NCBI RefSeq assembly: GCF_017498505.1
Contig: NZ_CP071798.1
Coordinates: 124,001 to 188,000 of the forward strand
DNA: 64,000 bases
Origin: Sporosarcina sp. Te-1
Lineage (GTDB): Bacteria; Bacillota; Bacilli; Bacillales_A; Planococcaceae
Reading direction: 5' to 3'
This document shows positions 25,570-35,890 of the stretch, piece by piece. A program made the position numbers and the translations under genes. Below the pieces are notes generated by a model that searched no databases, was not told the origin of the DNA, and saw only the letters and a program-made list of their open reading frames with translations. Numbering within the stretch: the stretch's first letter is position 1; each line of letters begins with the position of its first letter.

Positions 25570-26250
25570 ATGAAGATTTCTTATCACGGCCATTCTGTTG
25601 TAAAAATTGAAACAAATGGGAAGACGATTTTAATTGATCCATTTTTAACTGGCAATGGGTTAACGGATTTGGATCCAGAGAAGGAAAGTCCGGATGCTAT
25701 CTTATTGACACATGGACATAATGATCACGTAGGAGATACGATGGCCATCGCAAAAAGGTGTGGAGCTTTAGTTGTCGCGCCTAATGAATTAGCTGTCTAC
25801 CTAGGGTGGCAAGGACTCAACACACATGGCATGAACATTGGCGGGGCCAGGGAATTTGATTTTGGCACTGTGAAATTTACAAAAGCTTTTCATAGCTCCT
25901 CCTATACAACGGAGCAAAATGAAATCATCTATACAGGCATGCCAACAGGAATTTTGTTTACCGCGGAGGGTAAGACGATTTACCATGCAGGAGACACATC
26001 GTTGTTTGGGGATATGGAATGGATCGGAAAGATGAATGCAATCGATGTCGCATTCTTGCCAATCGGCGACAATTTTACAATGGGTCCTTCTGATGCAGCA
26101 GAGGCTGTTAAATTGCTGAATCCGAAATTGACTGTGCCCATCCATTTCAATACGTTTCCGCCTATCCAGCAAGATCCGCAAGCCTTCAAAAGTCTTGTTG
26201 AGTCACATGACGTGAAAGTGATGGAAGCGGGCGACGTCATCCAGCTATAA
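25570..26250 (+). CDS. ytkL: Metal-dependent hydrolase, UPF0173 (YtkL)
   Basis: A 226-residue metallo-beta-lactamase-fold protein. [25 protein letters not shown] is the family start (residues 1-25) and [12 protein letters not shown] near residue 54 is the HxHxDH zinc site; further ligands are in [11 protein letters not shown] and [10 protein letters not shown]. Substrate unknown. ATG 25570 with CGGAGGGA 7 bases upstream gives exactly the family length; the frame extends 93 bases further upstream without conserved sequence. Confidence 0.92.
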   Translation: MKISYHGHSVVKIETNGKTILIDPFLTGNGLTDLDPEKESPDAILLTHGHNDHVGDTMAIAKRCGALVVAPNELAVYLGWQGLNTHGMNIGGAREFDFGTVKFTKAFHSSSYTTEQNEIIYTGMPTGILFTAEGKTIYHAGDTSLFGDMEWIGKMNAIDVAFLPIGDNFTMGPSDAAEAVKLLNPKLTVPIHFNTFPPIQQDPQAFKSLVESHDVKVMEAGDVIQL

Positions 26251-26253
26251 TCC

Positions 26254-26284
26254 GGTACGGTCCATTTGGGCCGTGCCATTTTTT
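26254..26284 (+). terminator. Terminator of ytkL
   Basis: GGTACGGTCC pairs with GGGCCGTGCC (G-U pairs) around ATTT, followed by ATTTTTT. Confidence 0.85.
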
Positions 26285-26380
26285 AATTGAGCTTCACAAG
26301 CGGGAAGCAATGTCCTATGCGCTATTCCTAACGGGATATGATAAAATGGCTATATGCATTTAGAGAAAAAAGGTGAAAAG

Positions 26381-27688
26381 ATGTCGACAAAACACGAATT
26401 GATACTTCGTTATATTGAAGGGCTTGCTGTCGGGGAAAAAATATCCGTACGACAAGTGGCCAAAGCACTGTCCGTCAGTGAAGGAACAGCTTACCGGGCA
26501 ATCAAAGAAGCGGAAAACCAAAAATTGGTCAATACAATTGAACGTGTCGGCACGATCCGGATCGAAAAGAAAAAAAAGGAGAACATTGAAAGACTGACGT
26601 TTGCAGAAGTGGTCAACATCGTAGATGGAGTGGTCTTAGGAGGAAGGGGCGGTCTGCATAAGACATTGACAAAGTTTGTCATTGGCGCGATGCAACTGGA
26701 GGATATGAAGCGGTATATCGATGCCGGCAGCTTGCTGATTGTTGGGAATCGGCAGAGGGCGCATGAACTTGCTCTGCGAGCAGGAGCTGCCGTTCTAGTA
26801 ACCGGAGGGTTTGATGCTGCTGATGATGCCAAAAAGCTGGCGGATGAATTGAATTTACCGATCATCTCATCCAGCTACGACAGCTTCACAGTGGCGACGA
26901 TGTTGAATCGGGCCATTTATGACCAGTTGATCGAGAAAGAAATTCTCCTCGTCGAAGATATTTTAACGCCCCTTTTCGAAACCATTACATTCGGCCCAAA
27001 AGATACTGTCGGTCACTTTAATGAAGTGAACAGAACTACAACACATTCGGGTTATCCTGTCATCGAAAAAAATGGGAAAGTGGTTGGAATTGTCACCTCC
27101 CGTGATGCAGTAGGGAAATCGGAGGATGAGTTGATTGAGAAGGTAATGACAACACATCCGATTACGGTCACGGGAAAAACAAGTGTGGCGTCGGCAGGTC
27201 ATAGCATGATTTGGGAAGGGATTGATCTCATGCCCGTAGTCAGCGATTCCGGCTTGCTGGAAGGCATAATAAGCCGGCAAGATGTACTAAAAGCGTTACA
27301 AATGACGCAGCGTCAACCGCAGCAAGGGGAAAAAATCGATGATATAGTGAAAAACCAGATGAAAACTGTTGCGGATGAGCCGCAATCAATCGAGTTTGTT
27401 GTAGCACCCCAAATGACAAACCAATTTGGTTCCTTATCTTATGGGGCTTTGACCACATTGCTGACGGAAGTCGGGAACCGTACTATCAAAATGAAAAAAC
27501 GCGGGGAAAGCTTGCCTGAGAATATGACGATTTACTTTATCAAGCATGTACAACTAGGAAGCACCGTCATTGTAAAGCCGAGGATTTTACATATGAGCAG
27601 AAGGTTTGTAAAAGTCGATTTCGATTTGGTATCTGACGGAGATCTGATCGCTAAGGCAATGATTATGTACCAGTTGTTTGAACGATAA
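26381..27688 (+). CDS. ytoI: DRTGG/CBS/hotdog-domain protein (YtoI)
   Basis: A 435-residue cytosolic protein of unknown function. An N-terminal helix-turn-helix (KISVRQVAKALSVSEGTAYRAI, residues about 18-38) is followed by a DRTGG domain (about 70-185), two CBS motifs (about 195-310; GYPVIEKNGKVVGIVTSRD and LMPVVSDSGLLEGIISRQD) that in other proteins bind adenine nucleotides, and a C-terminal hotdog-like domain (about 340-430; LTTLLTEVGNRT). The combination suggests a nucleotide-sensing regulator, as annotated for B. subtilis YtoI. ATG 26381 has AAAAGGTGA upstream. Confidence 0.88.
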   Translation: MSTKHELILRYIEGLAVGEKISVRQVAKALSVSEGTAYRAIKEAENQKLVNTIERVGTIRIEKKKKENIERLTFAEVVNIVDGVVLGGRGGLHKTLTKFVIGAMQLEDMKRYIDAGSLLIVGNRQRAHELALRAGAAVLVTGGFDAADDAKKLADELNLPIISSSYDSFTVATMLNRAIYDQLIEKEILLVEDILTPLFETITFGPKDTVGHFNEVNRTTTHSGYPVIEKNGKVVGIVTSRDAVGKSEDELIEKVMTTHPITVTGKTSVASAGHSMIWEGIDLMPVVSDSGLLEGIISRQDVLKALQMTQRQPQQGEKIDDIVKNQMKTVADEPQSIEFVVAPQMTNQFGSLSYGALTTLLTEVGNRTIKMKKRGESLPENMTIYFIKHVQLGSTVIVKPRILHMSRRFVKVDFDLVSDGDLIAKAMIMYQLFER

Positions 27689-27719
27689 AAAAACTGATGC
27701 CATTAAATGGGCATCAGTT
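27688..27719 (-). terminator. Terminator of ytpI
   Basis: Read on the minus strand, AACTGATGCC...GGCATCAGTT is followed by a run of seven T. It overlaps the ytpI stop codon and touches the ytoI stop. Confidence 0.85.
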
Positions 27720-28034
27720 CTCGTTCAGTCTCGTCTCTTCGTCGATGAATTGTTTGTAATGTTTTGTCGCCTTCATGTTGAAAATAATGATATAAAGGCC
27801 GAAGAGGATGAAAATTGCTGCAACGACATAGGTAGCGATGCCTTGGAACAACAGCAATTGATTTACTCCGAAAAAGAAAAGCAAACTGCCGAGGAAGGTA
27901 CCGGCTTTGCTAGCAAACATTTTTTTGCGTATCGGAAACACCTGGCTCGTACGGAATTGCCTGGTTTTAAAATAAAAATAAAAAACCCCCGATGCCACGA
28001 TGAAGAATACGAGAAAGAAGTTAATTGTTTTCAT
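27714..28034 (-). CDS. ytpI: YtpI family membrane protein
   Basis: A 106-residue integral membrane protein with three hydrophobic segments (residues 4-22, 45-62 and 66-85) and a basic loop RQFRTSQVFPIRKKM between the first two. Function unknown. The assignment rests on similarity in size and topology and on position between ytoI and nrnA, which is the B. subtilis order. Start ATG 28034 follows GGAGGGC on the minus strand. Confidence 0.82.
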   Translation of the reverse strand: MKTINFFLVFFIVASGVFYFYFKTRQFRTSQVFPIRKKMFASKAGTFLGSLLFFFGVNQLLLFQGIATYVVAAIFILFGLYIIIFNMKATKHYKQFIDEETRLNEN

Positions 28035-28125
28035 ATGAAAAGCCCTCCAGTAAAGACCTTCTTCTATTGTAGCGGCTTTTAAAACGGAATGCGAATAGAA
28101 ATTATCGATTTGGGAGGGACCCTAT

Positions 28126-29067
28126 TTGAAACGACAAATCATTGACACAATTGAAAATTACGATACGATCATCATCCACCGACATGTCCGGCCGGATCCG
28201 GACGCTTACGGTTCGCAAGTCGGTTTAAAAAAGCTGATTGAAGCCAACTACCCGGAGAAGAAAGTCTATGCGTCAGGTATACATGATGAGCTGCTCACTT
28301 ATTTGACAGTTCAAGATGACGTGGATGAAAGTGATTACGCAGGGGCGCTTGTTATTGTGACGGATACGGGCAATACGGAACGGATTGATGCGGTTCATTA
28401 CAAGGAAGGCGCCTTCCTATTAAAAATCGATCATCATCCTGATGTCGATCCATATGGGGATCTTCGCTGGGTAGACACCACTGCGAGTTCTACTTCTGAA
28501 ATGATTTACGAACTTTTTAAGACGGGGGAGGAAACATTCGGTTGGCATATGCCGGATGAGGCGGCCCGTTTGCTATTTGCAGGCATTGTGGGTGACACAG
28601 GCAGATTCATCTTCCCGAGTGCAACAAATAGAACGTTTGAAGTGGCAAGTCAATTGATCACGTATGATTTTGACCGGACGAAATTATTTGCCGATATGTA
28701 TGAAGTGAAACGTTCGATTTTACATTTGCAGGGGTATATGTACCAGAATTTTAATATAGATGAAAATGGCACGGCATACCTCAAAATTACAAAAGAGATT
28801 TTGGAGAGCTTTGAAGTGTCCGTTGCGGAATCGTCCCAGCTTGTCGGCTCGCTCGGAAATGTCAAAGGGATTTGTGCTTGGGCCATCTTTGTCGAAGAGG
28901 AAGATCAAATCCGTGTCCGCTTGCGTTCAAAAGGGCCGACTATCAACACGCTGGCAGCCGAATATGGTGGAGGCGGACACCCGTTAGCGGCAGGGGCTTC
29001 AGTGTACTCTTGGCAGGAAGCCGACGAAGTGATAGGGAAGTTAAAGGAATTATGTACTAGTAACTAA
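28126..29067 (+). CDS. nrnA: Bifunctional oligoribonuclease/pAp phosphatase NrnA
   Basis: A 313-residue DHH-DHHA1 enzyme that degrades 2-5 nucleotide RNAs from the 3' end or, in related forms, removes phosphate from 3'-phosphoadenosine 5'-phosphate. Metal motifs are HRHVRPDPDAYGS (about residue 18), VTDTGNTER (about 86) and KIDHHPDVDP (about 106); the substrate-binding GGGGHPLAAGAS of DHHA1 is near residue 287. The start codon is TTG at 28126, set by GGGAGGGA 6 bases upstream; there is no nearer ATG. dnaE begins 21 bases after the stop. Confidence 0.94.
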   Translation: MKRQIIDTIENYDTIIIHRHVRPDPDAYGSQVGLKKLIEANYPEKKVYASGIHDELLTYLTVQDDVDESDYAGALVIVTDTGNTERIDAVHYKEGAFLLKIDHHPDVDPYGDLRWVDTTASSTSEMIYELFKTGEETFGWHMPDEAARLLFAGIVGDTGRFIFPSATNRTFEVASQLITYDFDRTKLFADMYEVKRSILHLQGYMYQNFNIDENGTAYLKITKEILESFEVSVAESSQLVGSLGNVKGICAWAIFVEEEDQIRVRLRSKGPTINTLAAEYGGGGHPLAAGASVYSWQEADEVIGKLKELCTSN

Positions 29068-29088
29068 TAGAGGGGAAGGGGATTTTAC

Positions 29089-32000
29089 ATGGCGCTCGTC
29101 TATCCTCAACTCGTCACAGGATCCGATTTATTGCGGGGAATTATCAAACTGGCGGATCTAGTCCCGCTTCTCAAGGAGAGAGGTGCGGTCTCCGTCGCAA
29201 TTGTGAATTCTAAATTGTATGGACTTCGAGCCTTTTATAAAGCAGTGAAGGAAAGTGGCATCCATCCAGTTTTTGGACTCTCCATCCAGCTTGAACTGCC
29301 TGAAACAAAAAATGTTCTTCTCTATGTTTATGCGAAAGATAATGCAGGCTACCGAAATTTATTGAAGATTAGCAGCGCGATCTCAACTCGTGAGCAGGAA
29401 TCGTTGCCTTTAAAATGGCTGCAAGCTTACAGCCGGGGCTGCATCGTCGTTTGTCCTGTGACCGATCCATCATGGGATGGGGAGAATCTCCAGGTGAACT
29501 TGCAGGCTGTCCAGGCCGCTTGTCCCTCAGAAAGCTTATTTGTCGGCATTAGCAGGCCGGGTGGTGACCGGCATCATGCCGAAGAAGAACGGGTGGAACT
29601 TGCAGAACAGATGGGCCACCCGATCGCAGCTTGCCATGAGGCCAGATTTATCCAACAGAAAGATCAGTTTTCCTTTGAGGTCGCCGAGGCCATTCGATCC
29701 GGTTATAAATTGAATGATCCAATGAGACCGAAGTTTGCATACGAGTCCGCCTATATGCCGGAAGAGGAAGAATGGAAGCGATGGTTTGCGGACCGATTGG
29801 ACTGGCTGGATACGACCTCTGAGCTTTTGTTGTCCTGCAATGCAGAGTTACCGCCGAGCCGTCCGCTCATGCCAGTCTTCCCTGTACCGGAAGGGGAAAC
29901 GGCAAGGACCTTACTCGAGAAGCAGTGTTCGGCCGGGCTTACATTGCGTGTAGGGGAGCCTGCAAAAGAATATGTGGATCGTCTGAACTATGAAGTTGAA
30001 ATCATTGCACAGATGGGATTTGCTGATTATTTTCTGATTGTAGAGGATTTCATGCGTTATGCAAGAGAAGAAGGCATTTTGACAGGGCCGGGTCGTGGGT
30101 CATCGGCCGGCTCATTAGTCGCTTTTTCCCTCGGTATCACCGATGTGGATCCCATCCGATATGGTCTCATTTTTGAACGCTTTCTCAATCCCGGCCGGGT
30201 GACGATGCCGGATATCGACATCGACTTTGCAGATCATCGACGCTCAGAAGTCATTGAATATGTCGCCCGGAAATATGGGAAGCATCATGTTGCGCAAATC
30301 ATTACCTTTGGAACCCTTTCCGCCAAGTCGGTCGCTCGGAATGTTGCCCGTGTCTTTGACTTTTCAAACGAAGAAATGGCATTTTTATCACGTGAAATCC
30401 AAGATGGCCAGGGCAGAAGATTGCCTGAAATCGTCTCAAAATCGACGGCTTTACAAAAGTGGCTGGCCATCGATAGAACACGGGAGAAATGGCTATCTTC
30501 GGCCATATCTCTTGAGGGTCTTCCGCGTAATGCTTCGACCCACGCGGCAGGAGTGGTCCTGTCCCCAACCCCCCTTGTCGAGACTGTCCCTGTGCAAAAT
30601 GGCGGGGAAAGCATTTATTTAACCCAGTGGGCGATGGGGGACGTAGAGGAGCAAGGGCTGCTGAAAATGGATTTCCTTGGTTTGCGGAATCTAACTTTGA
30701 TGGACCGTATCCGTTCGATGATCGAATATGATACGGGCAAAAGGATTGATTTCAGTGCAATTCCGTTAACAGACCAAAAAACGTTCGAGTTGTTCCAACA
30801 GGGTGATATGACAGGCGTATTCCAGTTTGAATCAGGCGGGATGCGTGATGCGCTCCGGCTGATTTCACCGACTCAGTTCGAGGATTTATACGCCATTAAT
30901 GCCTTATACCGTCCCGGTCCGATGGAGAACATTCCTTTGTATAGCAGGCGGAAGAAAGGGATGGAGCGGGTGGAATATATCCATCCTCTATTGGAGCCGG
31001 TCTTGAAAGAAACCTACGGCATCATTGTCTATCAGGAACAGATCATGCAAATTGCTGTTCGAGTTGCAGGTTTCTCAATGGCGGAAGCAGATTTGCTAAG
31101 ACGAGCGATTAGCAAAAAGAAGCGAGAGATTCTGCAACAAGAGCGATTGCATTTCATTCAAAGCGCCGCTTCTAATCATGTGCCGGAGCAAACGGCGGCA
31201 CAAATCTATGATTTGATCGTAAAATTTGCTGATTATGGCTTTCCGAAAAGCCACGCTGTCGCCTATTCCTTGATTTCTTATCAACTCGCCTACCTGAAAG
31301 CCAATTATACAGCGTATTTCTATGCTGCTCTGTTATCCATGGCAACTGGAAATCATGAGAAGATAATGGAGCTTATCAGAGAGATGAAAGATCATGGCAT
31401 ATCGATACTCCCTCCTTCGGTGTCGAAAAGCAAATACATGCATACGGTGGACAAAGGCTCGGTGCGAATCGGTCTCGGTGCGATCAAGGGTGTGACACCG
31501 ACCTTTTACGAAGTTCTGCGAAATGCGAGAAGAACAGCTGGAAAATGGAATACGCTTTTTGACATGGCCGCTGCCATCGGTGGCTCCTTATTTCAGGAAA
31601 AGTCTATCCGACCATTGATTCAGGCGGGAGCGTTGGATGAATTTGGACAAAACCGCGCTGTGCTGCTGGCCTCAATTGAAGCGGCAAAGAATCATGCAGT
31701 GTTTGTTAGTCCGGAGGGGGATGATCTGCTGTATGATGTCATTTTTTCAATAGCGAATCCAAAATATACACCTGCCGGTACTATGCCAACGATGAAGAAA
31801 CTGGAAAGCGAAAGGGAAGTGCTCGGGTTCTATCTTTCCGAACATCCAGCCGGGGAAGTCAAAAAGACGATTGGGGACCGTGTGGTGGATATTGGGTCTG
31901 TCGCAGGCATTTCGGAGAAGGGATACGTAATTATTGCCGGGCTTCTGATCGAAGTGAAACGAATCCGAACGAAGAAAGGGGAGGCGATGGCCTTCTTGAA

Positions 32001-32163
32001 AATGCAGGATGAGACGGGAGAAATCTCCTGTACCTGCTTCCCGAAACAATATGCCGCCTACAGCAAGTTTTTGGATGAATTATCATTACTCCAATTGGAA
32101 GGTTCGGTCGAACAGCGGCACGGCCAGCCGCAAATCCTTGTACAGGCCATAAAAAAACTGTAA
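29089..32163 (+). CDS. dnaE: DNA polymerase III subunit alpha, DnaE
   Basis: A 1024-residue polymerase of the DnaE class, which in Bacillus extends RNA primers before PolC takes over. The palm motifs GPGRGSSAGSLVAFSLGITD (about residue 344) and PDIDIDFADHRR (about 378, the catalytic Asp pair) are intact, as are VFQFESGGMRD, YRPGPM and YQEQIMQIA. A C-terminal OB fold begins near residue 935. It is shorter than B. subtilis DnaE (about 1115). The N-terminal PHP domain is degenerate: the usual H-x-H near the start reads YPQLVTGS, so metal-dependent PHP activity is not expected. Probably cotranscribed with nrnA. Confidence 0.96.
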   Translation: MALVYPQLVTGSDLLRGIIKLADLVPLLKERGAVSVAIVNSKLYGLRAFYKAVKESGIHPVFGLSIQLELPETKNVLLYVYAKDNAGYRNLLKISSAISTREQESLPLKWLQAYSRGCIVVCPVTDPSWDGENLQVNLQAVQAACPSESLFVGISRPGGDRHHAEEERVELAEQMGHPIAACHEARFIQQKDQFSFEVAEAIRSGYKLNDPMRPKFAYESAYMPEEEEWKRWFADRLDWLDTTSELLLSCNAELPPSRPLMPVFPVPEGETARTLLEKQCSAGLTLRVGEPAKEYVDRLNYEVEIIAQMGFADYFLIVEDFMRYAREEGILTGPGRGSSAGSLVAFSLGITDVDPIRYGLIFERFLNPGRVTMPDIDIDFADHRRSEVIEYVARKYGKHHVAQIITFGTLSAKSVARNVARVFDFSNEEMAFLSREIQDGQGRRLPEIVSKSTALQKWLAIDRTREKWLSSAISLEGLPRNASTHAAGVVLSPTPLVETVPVQNGGESIYLTQWAMGDVEEQGLLKMDFLGLRNLTLMDRIRSMIEYDTGKRIDFSAIPLTDQKTFELFQQGDMTGVFQFESGGMRDALRLISPTQFEDLYAINALYRPGPMENIPLYSRRKKGMERVEYIHPLLEPVLKETYGIIVYQEQIMQIAVRVAGFSMAEADLLRRAISKKKREILQQERLHFIQSAASNHVPEQTAAQIYDLIVKFADYGFPKSHAVAYSLISYQLAYLKANYTAYFYAALLSMATGNHEKIMELIREMKDHGISILPPSVSKSKYMHTVDKGSVRIGLGAIKGVTPTFYEVLRNARRTAGKWNTLFDMAAAIGGSLFQEKSIRPLIQAGALDEFGQNRAVLLASIEAAKNHAVFVSPEGDDLLYDVIFSIANPKYTPAGTMPTMKKLESEREVLGFYLSEHPAGEVKKTIGDRVVDIGSVAGISEKGYVIIAGLLIEVKRIRTKKGEAMAFLKMQDETGEISCTCFPKQYAAYSKFLDELSLLQLEGSVEQRHGQPQILVQAIKKL

Positions 32164-32180
32164 CTCGTTTCATTTTCTCT

Positions 32181-32215
32181 AGACGAAGGGTTCCACTCCT
32201 TCGTCTGTTTCTTTT
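32181..32215 (+). terminator. Terminator of dnaE
   Basis: AGACGAAGG (32181-32189) and CCTTCGTCT (32198-32206) form a perfect 9-bp stem, followed by GTTTCTTTTC. Confidence 0.85.
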
Positions 32216-32268
32216 CGTTGCAATCTTCCACTTGCATGGGACGTCCTTCTCGTTTTTTCCTTTATCTC

Positions 32269-32322
32269 TTTACGAATAAGCCTAATTTCTGTATCCTAGT
32301 GAATAGTAGTGGTCAGACCACT
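32269..32322 (+). promoter_or_regulatory. Promoter and FadR-like operator of the regulator-accDA unit
   Basis: TTTACG (32269-32274), 17 bases and TATCCT (32292-32297) form a modest sigma-A promoter. Directly downstream, AGTGGTCAGACCACT (32308-32322) is a perfect 15-base palindrome centred on A32315. It contains TGGTCNGACCA, the half-site arrangement bound by FadR-type GntR proteins. At about +4 to +18 it would block initiation, and the first gene of the unit encodes a protein of exactly that class. Confidence 0.75.
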
Positions 32323-32355
32323 TTATCATCATTGGTAATCCGAAGGGGTTTACGA

Positions 32356-33003
32356 ATGCAAAATCCTAAACAGACGAAAATGTTCCTAGAGATAGTAGGC
32401 GAGTTGCGATTACTGATTAAAAAAGAAGGCATCAAGGCCGGTGGGAAACTGCCATCCGAGCGGGTGCTGGCTGAAACGCTTCAGGTGGGCAGGTCGTCCG
32501 TCCGGGAAGCTTTGCGAAGCCTCGAATTGCTTGGATTGATTGAAACGCGGAGAGGCGAAGGGACTTTTCTTGCGGACTTCAAGAAACATCAATTAGTCGA
32601 AGTGCTCTCCACATTCATCATGCAGCAGCCCAATTCTCAATTGGATGTGAATCGTACAAGAATGATCCACGAAGAGGCAGCGGTGTCTGTTATCTGCGAG
32701 GAGCCGTCTTTGCGCCAGTTGCCGGTTTGGGACGGGTTCGTTGTGAAATTGCAGGTGGAGGGTGCTGTTCGCCGAGAAGATATAATAAGGGAAATGATTG
32801 TGGCGACGGAAAATCGCCTATCGTTAAAAATTTGGTTTTTATTAAAACAATATAGCAAGATTCCATTGGATGTTAAAATGTCGAAAGAAGAAAATCAACT
32901 GGTCGGACAGTTCCTCTTTCATCTGATGAAAGGCGAAAAGATCCTTGCATTACTAGCCTATCGACAATGGATTGAACGAATTGAAGGGGAGAGAATGGAA
33001 TGA
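32356..33003 (+). CDS. GntR/FadR-type transcriptional regulator
   Basis: A 215-residue regulator. The winged helix covers residues about 5-75, with the GntR signature [20 protein letters not shown] followed by [23 protein letters not shown]. The C-terminal helical domain (residues 85-215) is shorter than a standard FCD domain. ATG 32356 has GAAGGGG at 8 bases. The stop overlaps the accD start (ATGA), so it is translated with accD and accA. With the palindrome in its own promoter, the simplest reading is an autorepressor that also sets acetyl-CoA carboxylase level; the ligand (acyl-CoA or similar) is a guess. Confidence 0.88.
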   Translation: MQNPKQTKMFLEIVGELRLLIKKEGIKAGGKLPSERVLAETLQVGRSSVREALRSLELLGLIETRRGEGTFLADFKKHQLVEVLSTFIMQQPNSQLDVNRTRMIHEEAAVSVICEEPSLRQLPVWDGFVVKLQVEGAVRREDIIREMIVATENRLSLKIWFLLKQYSKIPLDVKMSKEENQLVGQFLFHLMKGEKILALLAYRQWIERIEGERME

Positions 33004-33869
33004 TACGCGATCTATTTACAAAGAGCAAGAAGAAACAATCTATTACAATCCCATCGAAGGATGCTCAAAACGATGTGCCGGAAGGGCTCATGACAAAGTG
33101 TCCAGAATGCAAAGAAATCATCGTGACAAAAGATTTGATGAAAACAGCAAAAGTTTGCCCGAAATGCGACCATCATTTTAAAATGACAGCTTGGGAAAGG
33201 GTTGAATGTCTATTTGACGAGGGGACTTTCGTTTCCATGGATGATCACTTGAAAACGGAGAATCCATTAAAATTCCCCTCTTATACTGAAAAAGTAAAAT
33301 CAGATGCAGAAAAGACTGGTTTGAATGATGCGGTCTTGACTGGAATTGGAAAAATGAATGGCCACGAAGTGGCGGTAGCGATCATGGATGCGCACTTCCG
33401 CATGGGTTCCATGGGATCGGTTGTCGGTGAAAAAATTACACGCGTAGTGGAAAAAGCGACTGAGCTAGGATTGCCTGTCATTATATTTTCAGCCAGTGGC
33501 GGAGCACGGATGCAGGAAGGAATTCTATCATTAATGCAGATGGCTAAAACAAGCGTCGCACTTAAACGTCATGCTGATCGAAATCTATTGTTCATCTCCG
33601 TCATGACCGATCCGACAACGGGTGGCGTTTCTGCCAGCTTCGCTTCAGTTGGTGATATCAACCTTGCTGAACCAAAGGCATTGATCGGGTTTGCGGGCAG
33701 ACGGGTCATTGAACAGACAGTTAGGGAAAAACTGCCAAGTGATTTTCAAACAGCGGAATTCCAATTGACTCATGGACAGTTGGATGCGGTGGTCCACCGT
33801 GGAAGCATGAAAGAGACGCTATCCAAGATTGTGCGACTTCATTCGAAAGAGGTGAATTCTCATGAGTAA
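33000..33869 (+). CDS. accD: Acetyl-CoA carboxylase carboxyltransferase subunit beta
   Basis: A 289-residue subunit that, with AccA, transfers carboxyl from biotin to acetyl-CoA to form malonyl-CoA, the first step of fatty-acid synthesis. An N-terminal zinc ribbon uses C34, C37, C53 and C56 (KCPECKE and VCPKCDHH). The crotonase-fold core contains [21 protein letters not shown] (first 20 residues: [20 protein letters not shown]) near residue 161 and [19 protein letters not shown] near 201. It overlaps the regulator by 4 bases and accA by 8, so the three genes are translationally coupled. Confidence 0.97.
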   Translation: MIRDLFTKSKKKQSITIPSKDAQNDVPEGLMTKCPECKEIIVTKDLMKTAKVCPKCDHHFKMTAWERVECLFDEGTFVSMDDHLKTENPLKFPSYTEKVKSDAEKTGLNDAVLTGIGKMNGHEVAVAIMDAHFRMGSMGSVVGEKITRVVEKATELGLPVIIFSASGGARMQEGILSLMQMAKTSVALKRHADRNLLFISVMTDPTTGGVSASFASVGDINLAEPKALIGFAGRRVIEQTVREKLPSDFQTAEFQLTHGQLDAVVHRGSMKETLSKIVRLHSKEVNSHE

Positions 33870-34815
33870 AACATTGGCATTTGAAGAACCGATTATTAAA
33901 CTACAAGAAAAGATCAAAGAGCTTGAGGAGTTCACCAGTTCTTCCGAGGTGGATTTGTCTGATGAAATCGACAAGCTGAAAATCAGGCTGAAGAATCTGG
34001 AGAAGGATATCTATGAAAACATGGAGCCCTGGGACCGGGTTCAAGTGGCAAGGCATCCCCAACGTCCGACCTCGCTCGACTATATTCAAGAGATCTTCGA
34101 TGACTTCATTGAATTGCATGGTGATCGTGTATTTGGCGATGATGCAGCCATTGTCGGCGGTATCGCATTTTTCGGTGATACGCCCGTCACTGTGATCGGC
34201 GAGCAGCGTGGACGGGATACAAAGGAAAACGTCAAACGGAATTTTGGCATGCCACATCCAGAAGGTTATCGTAAAGCTCTCCGTCTGATGAAGCAGGCGG
34301 AGAAATTTCAAAGGCCGATCATCTGCTTGATCGATACGAAAGGTGCCTATCCTGGAAAAGCGGCGGAAGAGCGTGGACAAAGTGAAGCAATCGCCCGCAA
34401 CTTAATCGAAATGGCCGGATTGAAAGTGCCTGTCATCTCCATCGTAATTGGAGAAGGGGCAAGCGGTGGAGCGTTGGCGATTGGTGTTGCGAATCATTTA
34501 TTAATGCTTGAGAATTCCTGGTGCTCTGTCATTTCTCCGGAAGGAGCCGCATCCATTCTGTGGAGAGATTCCTCATTGGCCAAGCAGATGGCGGAAGCAA
34601 TGAAAATAACAGCTCCGCATTTGGAGGAAATGGGCATTATCGATGGGATTGTTCCTGAAGTAATGGGAGGAGCACACCGGGATCCGAAAGCGCAATCCGT
34701 TTTTATCAAGGAAGCTATTGAGAAATCCTTGGCCGCCTTCAAAGGAATGGATGGGGAGAGTTTAATACAAGATCGGTATGAGAAATATAGGAATGTAGGG
34801 GTATTTAGTGAATAA
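33862..34815 (+). CDS. accA: Acetyl-CoA carboxylase carboxyltransferase subunit alpha
   Basis: A 317-residue partner of AccD in the A2D2 carboxyltransferase. The N-terminal coiled region ([13 protein letters not shown], residues 12-24) is followed by [33 protein letters not shown] and the biotin/CoA-site glycine motifs [17 protein letters not shown] (about residue 195) and [15 protein letters not shown] (about 225). The length fits the short Firmicute form. The gene ends the unit; a terminator follows before pfkA. Confidence 0.97.
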   Translation: MSKTLAFEEPIIKLQEKIKELEEFTSSSEVDLSDEIDKLKIRLKNLEKDIYENMEPWDRVQVARHPQRPTSLDYIQEIFDDFIELHGDRVFGDDAAIVGGIAFFGDTPVTVIGEQRGRDTKENVKRNFGMPHPEGYRKALRLMKQAEKFQRPIICLIDTKGAYPGKAAEERGQSEAIARNLIEMAGLKVPVISIVIGEGASGGALAIGVANHLLMLENSWCSVISPEGAASILWRDSSLAKQMAEAMKITAPHLEEMGIIDGIVPEVMGGAHRDPKAQSVFIKEAIEKSLAAFKGMDGESLIQDRYEKYRNVGVFSE

Positions 34816-34820
34816 GAGGG

Positions 34821-34853
34821 GATGCGGAACCTTTCCGCATCTTTTCGTTTTTA
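34821..34853 (+). terminator. Terminator of accA
   Basis: GATGCGGAA and TTCCGCATC with a 3-base loop, followed by TTTTCGTTTTT. Confidence 0.9.
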
Positions 34854-34867
34854 TTTTTGATACATAA

Positions 34868-35845
<978 letters not shown>

Positions 35846-35890
35846 GGCATATTGCCCGTAACGACGGAATAAAAGCGAAAGGGCGTAATC

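Noticed and set aside
27678..28082. 134-codon plus-strand frame overlapping ytpI
   Set aside because: It is antisense to a membrane protein gene with conserved position and has no ribosome site.
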